From Corallococcus soli (GTDB lineage: Bacteria; Myxococcota; Myxococcia; Myxococcales; Myxococcaceae): DNA of 64,000 bases. This document shows, one piece after another, positions 9,074-18,119 of this stretch (positions within the stretch are counted from its first letter, which is position 1; the number at the start of each line of letters is the position of its first letter). The position numbers and the translations under genes were made by a program. The notes below the pieces were generated by a model, which was given only the letters and a program-made list of their open reading frames with translations, was not told the origin of the DNA and made no database searches. The stretch is taken from the NCBI RefSeq assembly GCF_014930455.1, contig NZ_JAAIYO010000003.1:682001-746000 (forward strand), written 5' to 3'.

Positions 9074-10054
9074 CTACATCCCGCGCACCTCGTGCGGCTT
9101 GTAGGGGGCCTCCAGCGCCTTGATCTCCTCGGGCGCGAGCTTGAGCGTCACCGCCTTCACCGCGTCCTCCAGGTGCTCGGGCTTCGTCGCGCCGATGATG
9201 GGCGCGGTGACGACGGGCTTGGACAGCAGCCACGCCAGGGCCACCTGCGCGGGCGGGGCCTTGCGCGCCTCCGCCACCTTCTTCACCGCCTCCACCACGT
9301 CCCAGTCCCCGGCCTGGTTGTAGAGCACCGGCGACAGCGTGTCGGAGCCCGCGCGCGTCGTGGCCTCGCGGTCGTCCAGCGACTTGCGCGAGCCGGTGAG
9401 CAGCCCCCGGGCCAGCGGCGACCAGGGGATGACGCCGATGCCCTCCGCCTCGCACAAGGGGAGCATCTCCCGCTCCTCCTCGCGGTAGACGAGGTTGTAG
9501 TGGTCCTGCATGGACACGAACTTCGCCCAGCCGTTGCGCTCGGACACGCCGAGCGCGCGCGCGAACTGCCACGCGTACGACGAGCTGGCGCCCAGGTAGC
9601 GCACCTTGCCCTGGCGCACGAGTTGGTCGAGCGCGGACAGCGTCTCCTCGATGGGCGTGTTCCGGTCCATGCGGTGAATCTGGTACAGGTCGATGGTCTC
9701 CACCCCCAGCCGCTTGAGGCTCGCCTCGCACGCCTGGGTGATGTTCTTGCGCGACAGGCCCCGCTCGTTCTGTCCGCTGCCGGTGGGGAAGTAGACCTTC
9801 GTCGCCAGCACCACCTCGTCCATGTTCGCGTAGCGGCGCAGCGCGCGGCCCGTCACCTCCTCGCTGACGCCGTCCGAGTACATGTTCGCGGTGTCGAAGA
9901 AGGTGACGCCCAGCTCCACCGCGCGGCGGAAGAAGGGCTGCGACGCCTCCTCATCCAGCACCCACGGGCGCCACTTCGGCGTGCCGTAGCTCATGCAGCC
10001 CAGGCAGATGCGGGAGACCCGCAGGCCCGTGTGACCCAGGTTGGCGTACTTCAT
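9074..10054 (-). CDS. aldo/keto reductase
   Basis: An NADPH-dependent oxidoreductase of 326 residues. It has the conserved catalytic tetrad of the family: Asp54 (TFFDTANMYS), Tyr59, Lys86 (VVLATKV) and His127 (YQIHRMD). The C-terminal cofactor segment is represented by APIIGATKPEHLEDA. Length and the MKYANLGHTGLRVSRICLG start match the YajO/IolS-like subfamily, whose substrates vary, so no substrate is assigned. The ATG is preceded by GAGGGAG at a good distance. It converges on the FHA gene (33 bp apart) and diverges from the P450 gene across 87 bp; the two oxidoreductases could share that control region. Confidence 0.93.
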   Translation of the reverse strand: MKYANLGHTGLRVSRICLGCMSYGTPKWRPWVLDEEASQPFFRRAVELGVTFFDTANMYSDGVSEEVTGRALRRYANMDEVVLATKVYFPTGSGQNERGLSRKNITQACEASLKRLGVETIDLYQIHRMDRNTPIEETLSALDQLVRQGKVRYLGASSSYAWQFARALGVSERNGWAKFVSMQDHYNLVYREEEREMLPLCEAEGIGVIPWSPLARGLLTGSRKSLDDREATTRAGSDTLSPVLYNQAGDWDVVEAVKKVAEARKAPPAQVALAWLLSKPVVTAPIIGATKPEHLEDAVKAVTLKLAPEEIKALEAPYKPHEVRGM

Positions 10055-10141
10055 GGTGCGCTCCCTCGTCCGTGGTGGAGGCCCCGTCCCGGGGGCCCAC
10101 CGTGAGTGCCAGTGCAGCGTGCTGCTTGCGTATGACCCACC

Positions 10142-11341
10142 ATGAGCGAGCGCTTCAACCTCTTGTCACCCGAAGTGAGGGCCAACCCCTATCCCACCTA
10201 TGCCCGCATGCGCCGCGACGCGCCCGTGTGCCAGGTGGACCCGGGCGGGATGTGGGCGGTGTCGCGCCATGACGACGTGCTGCGCGTCCTCAAGGATCCC
10301 CAGCGCTTCTCCTCCCAGGGCTTCCGTCAGGTCACCAACCCGCCCTGGCTGGGAGGCAATCCCTTCGCGGAGTCCATGCTCGTGATGGACCCGCCCCAGC
10401 ACGGCCGCCTGCGGGGCCTGGTGCAGAAGGCCTTCGGCGCGGCCGCCATGGCGCGGCTGGAGCCCCGGGTGCGGGAGCTGTGTCGGCAGGCGGTGGCGGA
10501 GCTGCCCCGGGGCCGCCCGGTGGACATGATGGCCCCCTTCGCCCTGCGCATCCCGGCCGCCGTCATCAGCGAGCTGCTGGGCCTGGACCCCCGTCACGCC
10601 GCGCGCCTGAAGCAGTGGGCGGACCTCATCACCGGCGGCGTCAGCACCGTCCGCCCGGAGGAGGAGGACCGCAAGCAGCGGGCGCGCGACGCGGTGGCGG
10701 AGGTTCGCGCCTACTTCGGCGACGTGCTGGAGGCCCGAGCGCGCGAGCCCGCGGGCACGGACGTGCTCAGCGAGCTGCGACAGGCCCGCGTGGACGGCGA
10801 GGCCCTGACGAAGGACGAGCTCATCGCCTTCATGGCCCTGCTGCTGGTGGGCGGCATCGAGACGGTGGTGCACCTGCTGGGCTCGTCCCTCGTCGTGCTG
10901 CGGGAGCACCCGGAGGTGTGGGCCCAGCTCCGGGCGGATCGCTCGCGCATCCCCGCCTTCATCGAGGAGGTGCTGCGCTACGAACCGCCCGCCCAGGCCG
11001 CCCCGCGCCTCACCACCGAGGAGGTGGAGCTGGGCGGCGTGAAGCTCCCCAGGGGCGCCCCGGTGCTGGTGCTCCTGGCCTCCGCCGCGCACGACGAGGC
11101 CCACTTCCCGGACGGCGACCGCTTCAACCTGTCCCGCGCCGGCCCGCAGAACCTGCCCTTCGGGCACGGCATCCACTTCTGTCTGGGCGCGCAGTTGGCG
11201 CGCATGGAAGGGCGGCTGGCCCTGGAGGCCCTGCTGGACGCCTTCCGCCACCTGGAGGCCGGCCCGGAGCCCATGACATGGCACCGCACGCTGGTGGTGC
11301 GCGGGCCCGCCACGCTGCCGCTGGTCCTCCACCCGGCCTGA
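10142..11341 (+). CDS. cytochrome P450 (CYP107-like, bacterial class I)
   Basis: A soluble 399-residue monooxygenase. The heme ligand loop is FGHGIHFCLGAQLARME with Cys347, the I-helix oxygen-activation motif is GGIET (Glu240-Thr241), and the K-helix ExxR motif is EEVLR (before YEPP). Length and motifs fit bacterial hydroxylases that take electrons from a separate ferredoxin/ferredoxin reductase. No redox partner is encoded nearby, so it must use partners from elsewhere. The I-helix has Glu rather than the more usual Asp before Thr, a tolerated variant. Substrate is unknown, since no biosynthetic cluster surrounds it. The start at ATG 10142 gives the standard N-terminus, although no strong ribosome site is visible. 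Confidence 0.95.
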   Translation: MSERFNLLSPEVRANPYPTYARMRRDAPVCQVDPGGMWAVSRHDDVLRVLKDPQRFSSQGFRQVTNPPWLGGNPFAESMLVMDPPQHGRLRGLVQKAFGAAAMARLEPRVRELCRQAVAELPRGRPVDMMAPFALRIPAAVISELLGLDPRHAARLKQWADLITGGVSTVRPEEEDRKQRARDAVAEVRAYFGDVLEARAREPAGTDVLSELRQARVDGEALTKDELIAFMALLLVGGIETVVHLLGSSLVVLREHPEVWAQLRADRSRIPAFIEEVLRYEPPAQAAPRLTTEEVELGGVKLPRGAPVLVLLASAAHDEAHFPDGDRFNLSRAGPQNLPFGHGIHFCLGAQLARMEGRLALEALLDAFRHLEAGPEPMTWHRTLVVRGPATLPLVLHPA

Positions 11342-11378
11342 GCCGCGGCAGGGCAGGGCAGGGGCCGGAAAAGACGAC

Positions 11379-11409
11379 GGGCAGGCTCCCTAAGGAAGGG
11401 AACCTGCCC
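11379..11409 (-). terminator. Rho-independent terminator of lon
   Basis: A hairpin with arms GGGCAGG-CTCCC and GGGA-ACCTGCCC surrounds a short AAGGA-containing loop. Read on the minus strand it is followed by GTCGTCTTTTCC, giving the T-run expected for termination of the lon transcript. It lies between the convergent P450 and lon genes and may also stop the P450 message. Confidence 0.65.
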
Positions 11410-11448
11410 GCGTCACTTCAAGACTTCAGGACCGCGAGCAACCGCTCG

Positions 11449-13908
11449 CTACGCCCGGACCTCGGCCGCCGGCGTCTCCGGCGTGGTGGCGGGCAGCGCT
11501 GCGCCCTCCTTGAACGGAGACGTCTCCAGCGCGGCCTTGAGGACCTCATCCATGTGCGTGGCGAAGATGAACTCCAGCTCGTTCTTCGCCTGATCCGGCA
11601 CGTCGATCAGGTCCTTGCGGCAACGCTCCGGCAGGATGACGCGCTTGATGCCCGCGCGGTGCGCCGCCAGGACCTTCTCCTTGATGCCACCCACCGGCAG
11701 GACCAGGCCGCGCAGCGTGGCCTCGCCCGTCATCGCCGTGTCGTGCCGCACCCGGATGCCCGTCAGCAGGCTGGTGAGCGCGGTGAGGATGGTGACGCCG
11801 GCGGAGGGACCATCCTTGGGGATGGAGCCCGCCGGGAAGTGCAGGTGCAGGTCCGTCTTCTCCAGGAAGTTCGGGCTGATGCCGAGCGACTCCGCCTTGC
11901 TGCGCAGGTAGCTCAGCGCCGCCGTGGCGCTCTCCTTCATCACGTCACCCAGCTGGCCGGTGAGCGTCATGCCGCCCTTGCCCGCCATCTTGGTGGCTTC
12001 AATGAAGAGCAGATCGCCGCCCGCCGCGGTCCACGCGAGGCCCGTCGCCACACCGGGGACCTCCGTGCGCTCCGCGACCTCCGAGTAGAACATCTCAGGC
12101 CCGAGGATCTCCTTCACGCGCTCCGAACCGATGGTCTGCTTCTCCATCTTCCCACCGGCCACCTCCACCGCCACCGCGCGGCAGATGTCCGCGATGCGGC
12201 GCTCCAGGTTGCGCACGCCGGCTTCACGCGTGTACGAGGTCGTCAGGATGAGCAGCGCGTCATCCAGGATCTCGATGTGGTCGCCCGACAGGCCGTGCTC
12301 CTTGAGCTGCTTGGGCACGAGGTGGATGCGGGCGATGGCCTGCTTCTCCTCGAACGTGTAGCCCGTCAGCTCGATGATCTCCATGCGGTCGCGCAACGGA
12401 CCGGGGATGGGATCCAGCTGGTTCGCCGTGGCGACGAACATGACCTTCGACAGGTCGAACGCCACGTCCAGGTAGTGGTCGCTGAACGTGCTGTTCTGCT
12501 CCGGGTCCAGCACCTCCAGCAGCGCCGCGCTCGGGTCGCCGCGGAAGTCCGCGCCCAGCTTGTCGATCTCGTCCAGCATCATGACCGGGTTCTTCGTCCC
12601 GGCCTTCTTCATGCTCTGGATGAAGCGGCCCGGCAGCGCGCCCACGTAGGTGCGCCGGTGGCCCCGGATCTCCGCCTCGTCACGCACGCCGCCCAGCGAC
12701 AGGCGCACGAACTTGCGGCCCGTGGCCTTGGCCACGCTCTGGCCCAGCGACGTCTTGCCGACGCCCGGGGGACCGACGAGGCACAGGATGGGCCCGCGCA
12801 TGTCGTTCTTCAGCTTGCGGACGGCCAGGTACTCCAGGATGCGCTTCTTCACCTTCTTGATGCCGAAGTGATCCTTGTCCAGCTGCTGGCGCGCGTTCTC
12901 GATGTCGAGGTTGTCCTCGCTGATCTTCGACCACGGCAGGTCCGCGATCCAGTCCAGGTAGGTGCGCGCGACGGTGTACTCGCTGGAGGCCGCCGGGATC
13001 GTCTTCAGGCGGTTGAGCTCCTTCTGGGCGACCTTCTCCACTTCCGGGGGAAGGGCGGCCTTCTTCAGGCGCTCCTGCAGCTCGTCCAGCTCCTCCTCCT
13101 CCTCACCCATCTCCCCGAGCTCTTCCTTGATCGCCTTGAGCTGCTGGCGCAGGTAGTACTCGCGCTGGGTCTTCGACATCTCGCCCTTCACGGCGGAGTC
13201 GATCTTGTTGGAGAGCTTGAGGATCTCGCGCTTGCGGTTGAGCAGCTCCAGCACGAGCTTCATGCGCGCCTTGAGGTCGACCGTCTCCAGCACGGCCTGC
13301 TTCTCCTCGATGGGCACGTCCACGTTCGCGGCGATGAGGTCCGCCAGGTGGCCCGGGTGGGTGATGCTCTCCACCAGCTCCGTGGCGGCCGCGGGCAGCT
13401 CGGGCATCAGCTCGATGACCTCGCGCGCCAGCTTCTTCAGGTTGATGCCCAGGGCCTCCACTTCGACGTTCTCCGAGGACGTCTTGTCCTCCACGGCGTC
13501 GACGCGGGCCTTGAGGTAGGGCGCTTCCTGGACCAGCTCCATCACGCGGAAGCGCGCGAGGCCCTGGACCACGAGCGAGTAGTTGTCCTCGCCCATCTTC
13601 AACAGCTTCACGATGCGGGCGACGGTGCCCATCGTGTACAGGTCGGACGCGCCCGGATCCTCTTCCTCGGCGCGGCGCTGCGTGACGACACCAATGACCT
13701 GGTCGTCGCGAACGGCGTCCTTGATCAGCGCGATCGTCTTCTGGCGGCCGACGGCCAGGGGCAGCACGCCCCCGGGGAAGAACACACTGTTGCGCAGCGG
13801 CAGGATGGGCAGCACCTGCGGGATGTCTTCCTTGTTGATGAGCCCCGGAGGGGCCATCGCGGTGGGCATGGCGCTGGCCGCGGTGCCCTTCTTCTTCTCG
13901 TCAGACAT
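11449..13908 (-). CDS. lonD: ATP-dependent Lon protease, LonD/BsgA type
   Basis: An 819-residue cytoplasmic AAA+ protease. Order of domains: LON substrate-binding domain (about 30-230, VLPILPLRNSVFFPGG), long coiled coil, AAA+ module (Walker A GPPGVGKTS, Walker B MMLDEIDK) and protease domain with Ser702 (PKDGPSAGVTI) and Lys745 (GGIKEKVLAAH). ATG 13908 (MSDEKKKG) is preferred over an upstream in-frame start because it matches my recollection of the M. xanthus developmental Lon (BsgA/LonD), which is required for fruiting-body development, rather than the viability enzyme LonV. A purine-rich AAGGAAGAG lies upstream. Transcription is monocistronic and divergent from the VWA lipoprotein. Confidence 0.93.
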   Translation of the reverse strand: MSDEKKKGTAASAMPTAMAPPGLINKEDIPQVLPILPLRNSVFFPGGVLPLAVGRQKTIALIKDAVRDDQVIGVVTQRRAEEEDPGASDLYTMGTVARIVKLLKMGEDNYSLVVQGLARFRVMELVQEAPYLKARVDAVEDKTSSENVEVEALGINLKKLAREVIELMPELPAAATELVESITHPGHLADLIAANVDVPIEEKQAVLETVDLKARMKLVLELLNRKREILKLSNKIDSAVKGEMSKTQREYYLRQQLKAIKEELGEMGEEEEELDELQERLKKAALPPEVEKVAQKELNRLKTIPAASSEYTVARTYLDWIADLPWSKISEDNLDIENARQQLDKDHFGIKKVKKRILEYLAVRKLKNDMRGPILCLVGPPGVGKTSLGQSVAKATGRKFVRLSLGGVRDEAEIRGHRRTYVGALPGRFIQSMKKAGTKNPVMMLDEIDKLGADFRGDPSAALLEVLDPEQNSTFSDHYLDVAFDLSKVMFVATANQLDPIPGPLRDRMEIIELTGYTFEEKQAIARIHLVPKQLKEHGLSGDHIEILDDALLILTTSYTREAGVRNLERRIADICRAVAVEVAGGKMEKQTIGSERVKEILGPEMFYSEVAERTEVPGVATGLAWTAAGGDLLFIEATKMAGKGGMTLTGQLGDVMKESATAALSYLRSKAESLGISPNFLEKTDLHLHFPAGSIPKDGPSAGVTILTALTSLLTGIRVRHDTAMTGEATLRGLVLPVGGIKEKVLAAHRAGIKRVILPERCRKDLIDVPDQAKNELEFIFATHMDEVLKAALETSPFKEGAALPATTPETPAAEVRA

Positions 13909-14173
13909 GGAGTTCGGCCTCTTCCTTGCTTGAACCCGGTCAGCAAGCGGCCGGGCCGGTGAACCATCCGGTTGATTTTCGCGACGGATGAACCAACGTA
14001 ACAACCAAACCGGACATGGCAAACGCGATGTGCGTTATTTCCGTGCCTCGTCGGCTGCACGACGCTCCTCTACTAACGGCCCAGAAGTCTCGCGTCCGGC
14101 GGAGGGGTGGGGCATGCTTGCCCCCTCTCTGCTTGATGCGGTGCGCGGGTGCGCCTCCGCACTGGAGGCCGAC
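13909..14173. promoter_or_regulatory. divergent control region between lon and VWA lipoprotein gene
   Basis: A 265-bp gap separating two divergent genes; it is distinctly richer in A/T than the flanking coding DNA around 13970-14060. It contains a perfect 6-bp hairpin with a TGCT loop (GGGGCA-TGCT-TGCCCC, 14109-14124) just upstream of the lipoprotein gene. No confident -35/-10 or sigma-54 site could be assigned by eye. Confidence 0.35.
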
Positions 14174-15391
14174 GTGAAGGTCCACACTTGTGCCCACCTG
14201 CTGACGCTGTCCGCGCTGCTGGCGGTCGGCTGTCACTCGCCCGTCGACGACGCGGGCTCCACGGTGCCGGAGACCTGTGAGGCGACCCCTCCCGTGGTCG
14301 CGCCGCAGAAGACGGACATCCTCTTCGTCATCGACAATTCGAACTCCATGCAGGAGGAGCAGCAGGGCATCGCGACGGAGCTGCCCGCCTTCGTGTCCGC
14401 GCTCAAGGCGGGCAGCGGGGTGGCGCAGGAGTTCCGCGTGGGTGTCATCACCACCTCCGTGTATCAGCGCCTCACCATCACGAACGGGCCGGACAGCATC
14501 CGCTCGTTCCCGGATCAGGAAGGGCGCCTCCAGCCGGTGAAGGACGAGGCCGGGCAGCCCACCGCGGAGCGCTTCATCGAAAGCACGGACCCCCTGCTCC
14601 TGGACAAGTTCCAGCGGCTGGTGGCCCAGGGCACCACCGGCAGCGGGCAGGAGACGCCCTTCGAGGCTGTGCGGCTGGCGGTCGCCTCGCCCCTGGCCCA
14701 GCAGCCGCTGGAAGAGGGCGGCAACGCGGGTTTCCTGCGGGACGGGGCCCGCCTGCTGGTGGTGGTGGTGTCGGACGAGGAGGACTGCAGCTCCATGCAG
14801 CGGCCGCCCCCGGTGTCGCTGGTCCAGGATACGTCGGTGGATGCGTGCAACCGGGACGCGGACAAGCTCACGCCCGTGGAGGACTACTACAAGGCCTTCC
14901 AGGGGCTGTATGACGGGCGGGGCGCGTCGCGCGAGGTGCTGTGGGCGACCATCGGGCCGGTGGCGCTGTCGGACAAGCGCGCGGAGCAGGTGACGGACAC
15001 GTCGGGCGGGAAGCCCGCCGTGCGCAACGCCGACTGCCCGACGTCCTACGGGGCGGGCTTCCGGCAGAGCGCCCTGGCGCAGGCGTTCGACTCGACGCGG
15101 GCGAACCTGGATTCCATCTGCAGGAGCGACTACCAGCAGACGCTGCTCGGCATCGCGGAGCTGGCCACGGTGGCCCAGAGCGTGGACGTGGTGAACCTGC
15201 CGGATCCGCGCCTGGCCGTCGTGGAGGTGACGCGGGCGAACGGGTCGGTGCAGACGTGCACCGTGGCCAATGGCGACATCCGTTACGAGCCGTCCGGCGA
15301 GGACCGCTCCGCGCGCCTGTTCTTCCTGGGCCCGTGCCTGCGCCGCGTGGGTGACACGAAGGTGGAGGTGAAGGTGCTGTGCGCCGGGTAG
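14174..15391 (+). CDS. lipoprotein with von Willebrand factor A-like domain
   Basis: A 405-residue exported lipoprotein starting at GTG 14174, chosen because GGAGG lies just upstream and because the signal peptide ends in a lipobox LLAVGC (Cys20). The VWA-like domain begins with ILFVIDNSNSMQEEQ, whose DNSNS residues form a metal-ion-dependent adhesion site (DxSxS). The later VVVVSDEEDCSS strand fits the second metal loop. Cysteines in DEEDCSS, DACNRDADK, ADCPTSYG and ICRSDYQ suggest disulfides. Such proteins are abundant in myxobacteria and are thought to mediate adhesion or surface binding; ligand unknown. A strong terminator follows. Confidence 0.85.
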   Translation: MKVHTCAHLLTLSALLAVGCHSPVDDAGSTVPETCEATPPVVAPQKTDILFVIDNSNSMQEEQQGIATELPAFVSALKAGSGVAQEFRVGVITTSVYQRLTITNGPDSIRSFPDQEGRLQPVKDEAGQPTAERFIESTDPLLLDKFQRLVAQGTTGSGQETPFEAVRLAVASPLAQQPLEEGGNAGFLRDGARLLVVVVSDEEDCSSMQRPPPVSLVQDTSVDACNRDADKLTPVEDYYKAFQGLYDGRGASREVLWATIGPVALSDKRAEQVTDTSGGKPAVRNADCPTSYGAGFRQSALAQAFDSTRANLDSICRSDYQQTLLGIAELATVAQSVDVVNLPDPRLAVVEVTRANGSVQTCTVANGDIRYEPSGEDRSARLFFLGPCLRRVGDTKVEVKVLCAG

Positions 15392-15431
15392 TCGTCGGCT
15401 GAGGACAGCGCCCCCACGGCGCGTTCGTGCG

Positions 15432-15468
15432 AAGGGCCTCGCGGCGGAAAGCGCGGGGCCCTTTTTTC
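15432..15468 (+). terminator. Rho-independent terminator
   Basis: A GC-rich hairpin (AAGGGCC-CGCG paired with CGCG-GGGCCCTT around a GCGGAAAG loop) is followed immediately by a run of six T residues. It ends the VWA lipoprotein transcript and insulates imuA, which begins 200 bp further on. Confidence 0.85.
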
Positions 15469-15664
15469 GTGGGCGGACGGGAGGGTGACCCACCATGTCC
15501 GGTGACGCGAAGAGCGGCCGCGCGCTGATCTTTTTTTCCGCCGAGTGGAGCACCCGACCCGTCAGGTTGGAGCGGCCATCAAACCTCGCTTTCGCGTGTC
15601 AGATCGCTTCGCATACTGGCCCGACACCCGCACGGACTGCGGGCGGGCCTGCGAGGGAGGCGAC

Positions 15665-16537
15665 ATGGGCGCGGCGGTGGAGCGGTCGTCGTTGGGGGTG
15701 GTGGAGGAGCTGCGCGAACGGATCCGTCAGCTCCAGGCCGCGCCCCGGCGCGCGCTCTCCGTGCTGCGCACGGGCGTGGACGCGGTGGACGCGCTGCTGC
15801 CCATGGGCGGGCTCCCCCTGGGGCACTCCGTGGAGCTGTGCGGCGAGGCGGCGTCGGGGCGGACCAGCCTGGCGCTGCGCGCGGTGGCGTCCGCGCACCG
15901 GGAGCAGCGCCTGTGCGCGTGGGTGGATGGCCCCCAGGAGCTCTATCCGCCCGCGGCGTCCGCGCTGGGCGTGGACCTGGAGCGGCTGCTCGTCGTGCGG
16001 CCCCGGCTCTTCGCGCAGCGGGTGTGGTCCACCGTGCAGCTCGCGCGCAGCGGGGCCTTCACCTGCGTGGTGCTGGACCTGACGCATGGCGTGGGCGCGG
16101 CGGGCCGGCCGGAGCGGCTGTCGCTGCCAGAGGCCCGGAAGCTCGCGGACGCGGCGGCGCGGGGCGGGACGCTGGTGCTGCTGCTGACGTCTCCCGAAGC
16201 CCCCGCGGATGGGCTGGCGCGGCTGCGGCTGGAGGCCCAGGGCGTCCAGGGCTGGGCCGTGGAGCTGGAGCGCAGCCGGGGCGGTGGCGTGGGGACGCGC
16301 GTCGTGAGCCCCTGGCAGGCGCTGTACCCGGAGGTGGGGCTGGACGCTGGCGCCCGGCGGCTGGACGTGGACGACGTGGACGCCCCCGCGAACCCCGGCA
16401 CCGCGGGGCCGGGCTTCTACCGCGAGCCGGGCGACAGCGTGCGCAACGGCTGCGGCATCCTGGGCCAGCGCCCCGGACGCGACGCGCCCATGCCCCCGCT
16501 GCGCGAGGGCCTGCCGCGGTCGTCGGGCACCTGCTGA
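15665..16537 (+). CDS. imuA: ImuA-like RecA-superfamily mutasome protein
   Basis: A 290-residue protein starting at ATG 15665 after GAGGGAGG. It has a RecA-like core: a LRTGVDAVDALLPMGGLPLG entry sequence, a degenerate P-loop GEAASGRTS (Arg replaces the usual Lys) and a VVLDLTHG Walker-B-like strand. It lies 9 bp upstream of imuB, the typical imuA-imuB order. With ImuB and DnaE2 it forms the translesion mutasome responsible for damage-induced mutagenesis in many bacteria lacking UmuDC. The altered P-loop suggests weak or no ATP turnover. No LexA-box-like sequence was found in its 270-bp upstream region. Confidence 0.85.
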   Translation: MGAAVERSSLGVVEELRERIRQLQAAPRRALSVLRTGVDAVDALLPMGGLPLGHSVELCGEAASGRTSLALRAVASAHREQRLCAWVDGPQELYPPAASALGVDLERLLVVRPRLFAQRVWSTVQLARSGAFTCVVLDLTHGVGAAGRPERLSLPEARKLADAAARGGTLVLLLTSPEAPADGLARLRLEAQGVQGWAVELERSRGGGVGTRVVSPWQALYPEVGLDAGARRLDVDDVDAPANPGTAGPGFYREPGDSVRNGCGILGQRPGRDAPMPPLREGLPRSSGTC

Positions 16538-16546
16538 GGGCATGTC

Positions 16547-18061
16547 ATGCGGAGGGGCTACCTGCACGTCACGCGCTTCCCGGTGCAGCGCAAGGTCATC
16601 GAATCGCCGGGGCTCGCGGGGCAGCCCTTCGCGCTGGTGGAGGAGGTGCGCGGACAGCGCCGGGTGGCCTTCGCGTCCTCGCGCGCGCTGAAGGTCGGCG
16701 TGCGGCCGGGGATGACGCTCACGGCGGCCACCGCGCTGGAGCCCGAACTGCGGCACTTCCCCTACCGCCCCCAGGACGAGGCGCAGGCGCTGCGCGCGCT
16801 GGGTGAGTCGCTCCTGGGCCTGTGCCCGGGCTTCCAGCGCAGCGCCCCGGACGGCCTGTGGTTCGACGCGAGCGCCGCGCACCTGGTGGGGGGCGAGCCG
16901 GAGCTGGGCTCGCGCGTGCTGGAGGTCTGCGCGGAGCAGGGCTACCGGGGGCACGTGACGGTGGCCTCGGAGGCGTTCACCTCGCGGGTGCTCGCGCGGC
17001 ATGGCAGCCGGCGGGTGGAGGTGGTGCCGGAAGGGCAGGGCGCCCGGGCGCTCGCGCCGCTGCCGCTGGGGGCGCTGGAGGACGGCACGGCGCGGGCCTT
17101 CACGGTGCTGGGGCTGTCCACGCTGGGGGAGGTGGCGGCGCTGCCGGCCGGGGCGGTGGTGGCGCGCGGGGGCGCGCCCGCGGCCTGGGCGCACGCGAGG
17201 TGCCGGGGGGTGGACGACACGCCCTTCAATCCCGAGCCGCTGGAGCAGGCGCTGGAGGACCGCGTGGTGCTGGACGCGCCCGCGGACTCCTTCGAACCCG
17301 TGCAGTTCGCGCTCAAGACGCTGTTGGATCGGCTGGGCGCGCGGCTCTCCGGGCGGCAGCGGGCGGCGGTGCGGCTCACCTTCGTGCTGCGCCTGGACCC
17401 CACCGGGGAGGCGTCGGTGCCGCTGCTGCTGGCGCGGCCCACCGCGCGGGCGAAGCTGCTGCTGGAGCTGGCGCGGCACCGGCTGGGAGAGCTGCGGCTG
17501 GAGCGCCCGGTGGCGGAGGTCGCGGTGCGGGTGGACGCGCACGACGAGGACCTGGGCCAGCAACTGGCGCTGGGGGACGCGCCGGAGGGGGACGCGGCCC
17601 TGGAGGGGGTCCTGTCGCGGCTGGCGACGACGCTGGGGGAGGAGGCGCTGTTCTCCGCCTCCCTGGAGCCGGCGCACCGGCCGGAGGCCGCGCACGCGCC
17701 CCGGGCGTTCCATCCCCCGGAGGCGCGGCGCGGGCTCTTGTCCACGGCGGAGCCCGCGGGCCCCGTCACCGTGTGGCGCGAGGCGGGGGCAGCCCGGGAG
17801 CGGCCGTCGCGGCTGCTGGCCCGGCCGGCCCGGCTGGAGGCGGAGCTGGCGGCATCCGGGGCGCTGCTCGCGGCGCGGCTGGGGGGCAGGCGGCACCGGG
17901 TGACGGCGATGGCGGGCCCGGAGCGGCTGGGGGGCGAGTGGTGGTCGGACACGCCCTACCAGCGGGACTACTACCGCGTGCACTTCGAGGGCCTGGGGCC
18001 CGCCTGGGTGTTCCGGGACGGACGGGACGGGGGCTTCTACCTGCAGGGGTTGTTCGATTGA
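16547..18061 (+). CDS. imuB: ImuB, Y-family polymerase-like protein, catalytically degenerate
   Basis: A 504-residue Y-family polymerase fold protein. In active members the first motif has an invariant Asp (YxDMDxF); here the equivalent N-terminal segment reads YLHVTRFPVQ, with no acidic residue. The second motif (SxDE) is LWFDASAAH, lacking the Glu. The palm, little-finger and C-terminal tail regions are otherwise of normal length. This matches ImuB of other bacteria, which does not polymerise but bridges ImuA, DnaE2 and the sliding clamp. The C-terminal residues YLQGLFD end in a segment resembling a clamp-interaction tail, though I cannot confirm a clamp motif. Confidence 0.88.
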   Translation: MRRGYLHVTRFPVQRKVIESPGLAGQPFALVEEVRGQRRVAFASSRALKVGVRPGMTLTAATALEPELRHFPYRPQDEAQALRALGESLLGLCPGFQRSAPDGLWFDASAAHLVGGEPELGSRVLEVCAEQGYRGHVTVASEAFTSRVLARHGSRRVEVVPEGQGARALAPLPLGALEDGTARAFTVLGLSTLGEVAALPAGAVVARGGAPAAWAHARCRGVDDTPFNPEPLEQALEDRVVLDAPADSFEPVQFALKTLLDRLGARLSGRQRAAVRLTFVLRLDPTGEASVPLLLARPTARAKLLLELARHRLGELRLERPVAEVAVRVDAHDEDLGQQLALGDAPEGDAALEGVLSRLATTLGEEALFSASLEPAHRPEAAHAPRAFHPPEARRGLLSTAEPAGPVTVWREAGAARERPSRLLARPARLEAELAASGALLAARLGGRRHRVTAMAGPERLGGEWWSDTPYQRDYYRVHFEGLGPAWVFRDGRDGGFYLQGLFD

Positions 18062-18119
18062 GGGGCAGGCCTGCGCGGTCCCGGTGGAGGCCCTGACGCT
18101 TGTGGCCTAGCGTGAGGGC

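Noticed and set aside
10480-13962. A 1160-codon plus-strand reading frame across P450 and lon
   Set aside because: It is antisense to the lon gene, which has all Lon motifs. Its translation is compositionally biased and has no domain. Such shadow frames are expected at this GC.
15545-15664. An earlier start for imuA (ATG 15545) with extra N-terminal residues
   Set aside because: The extra residues show no ImuA homology, while ATG 15665 follows a good GAGGGAGG.
15470-15664. LexA box upstream of imuA
   Set aside because: Neither GTTCAG nor CTGAAC occurs there; no acceptable match to the consensus was seen.
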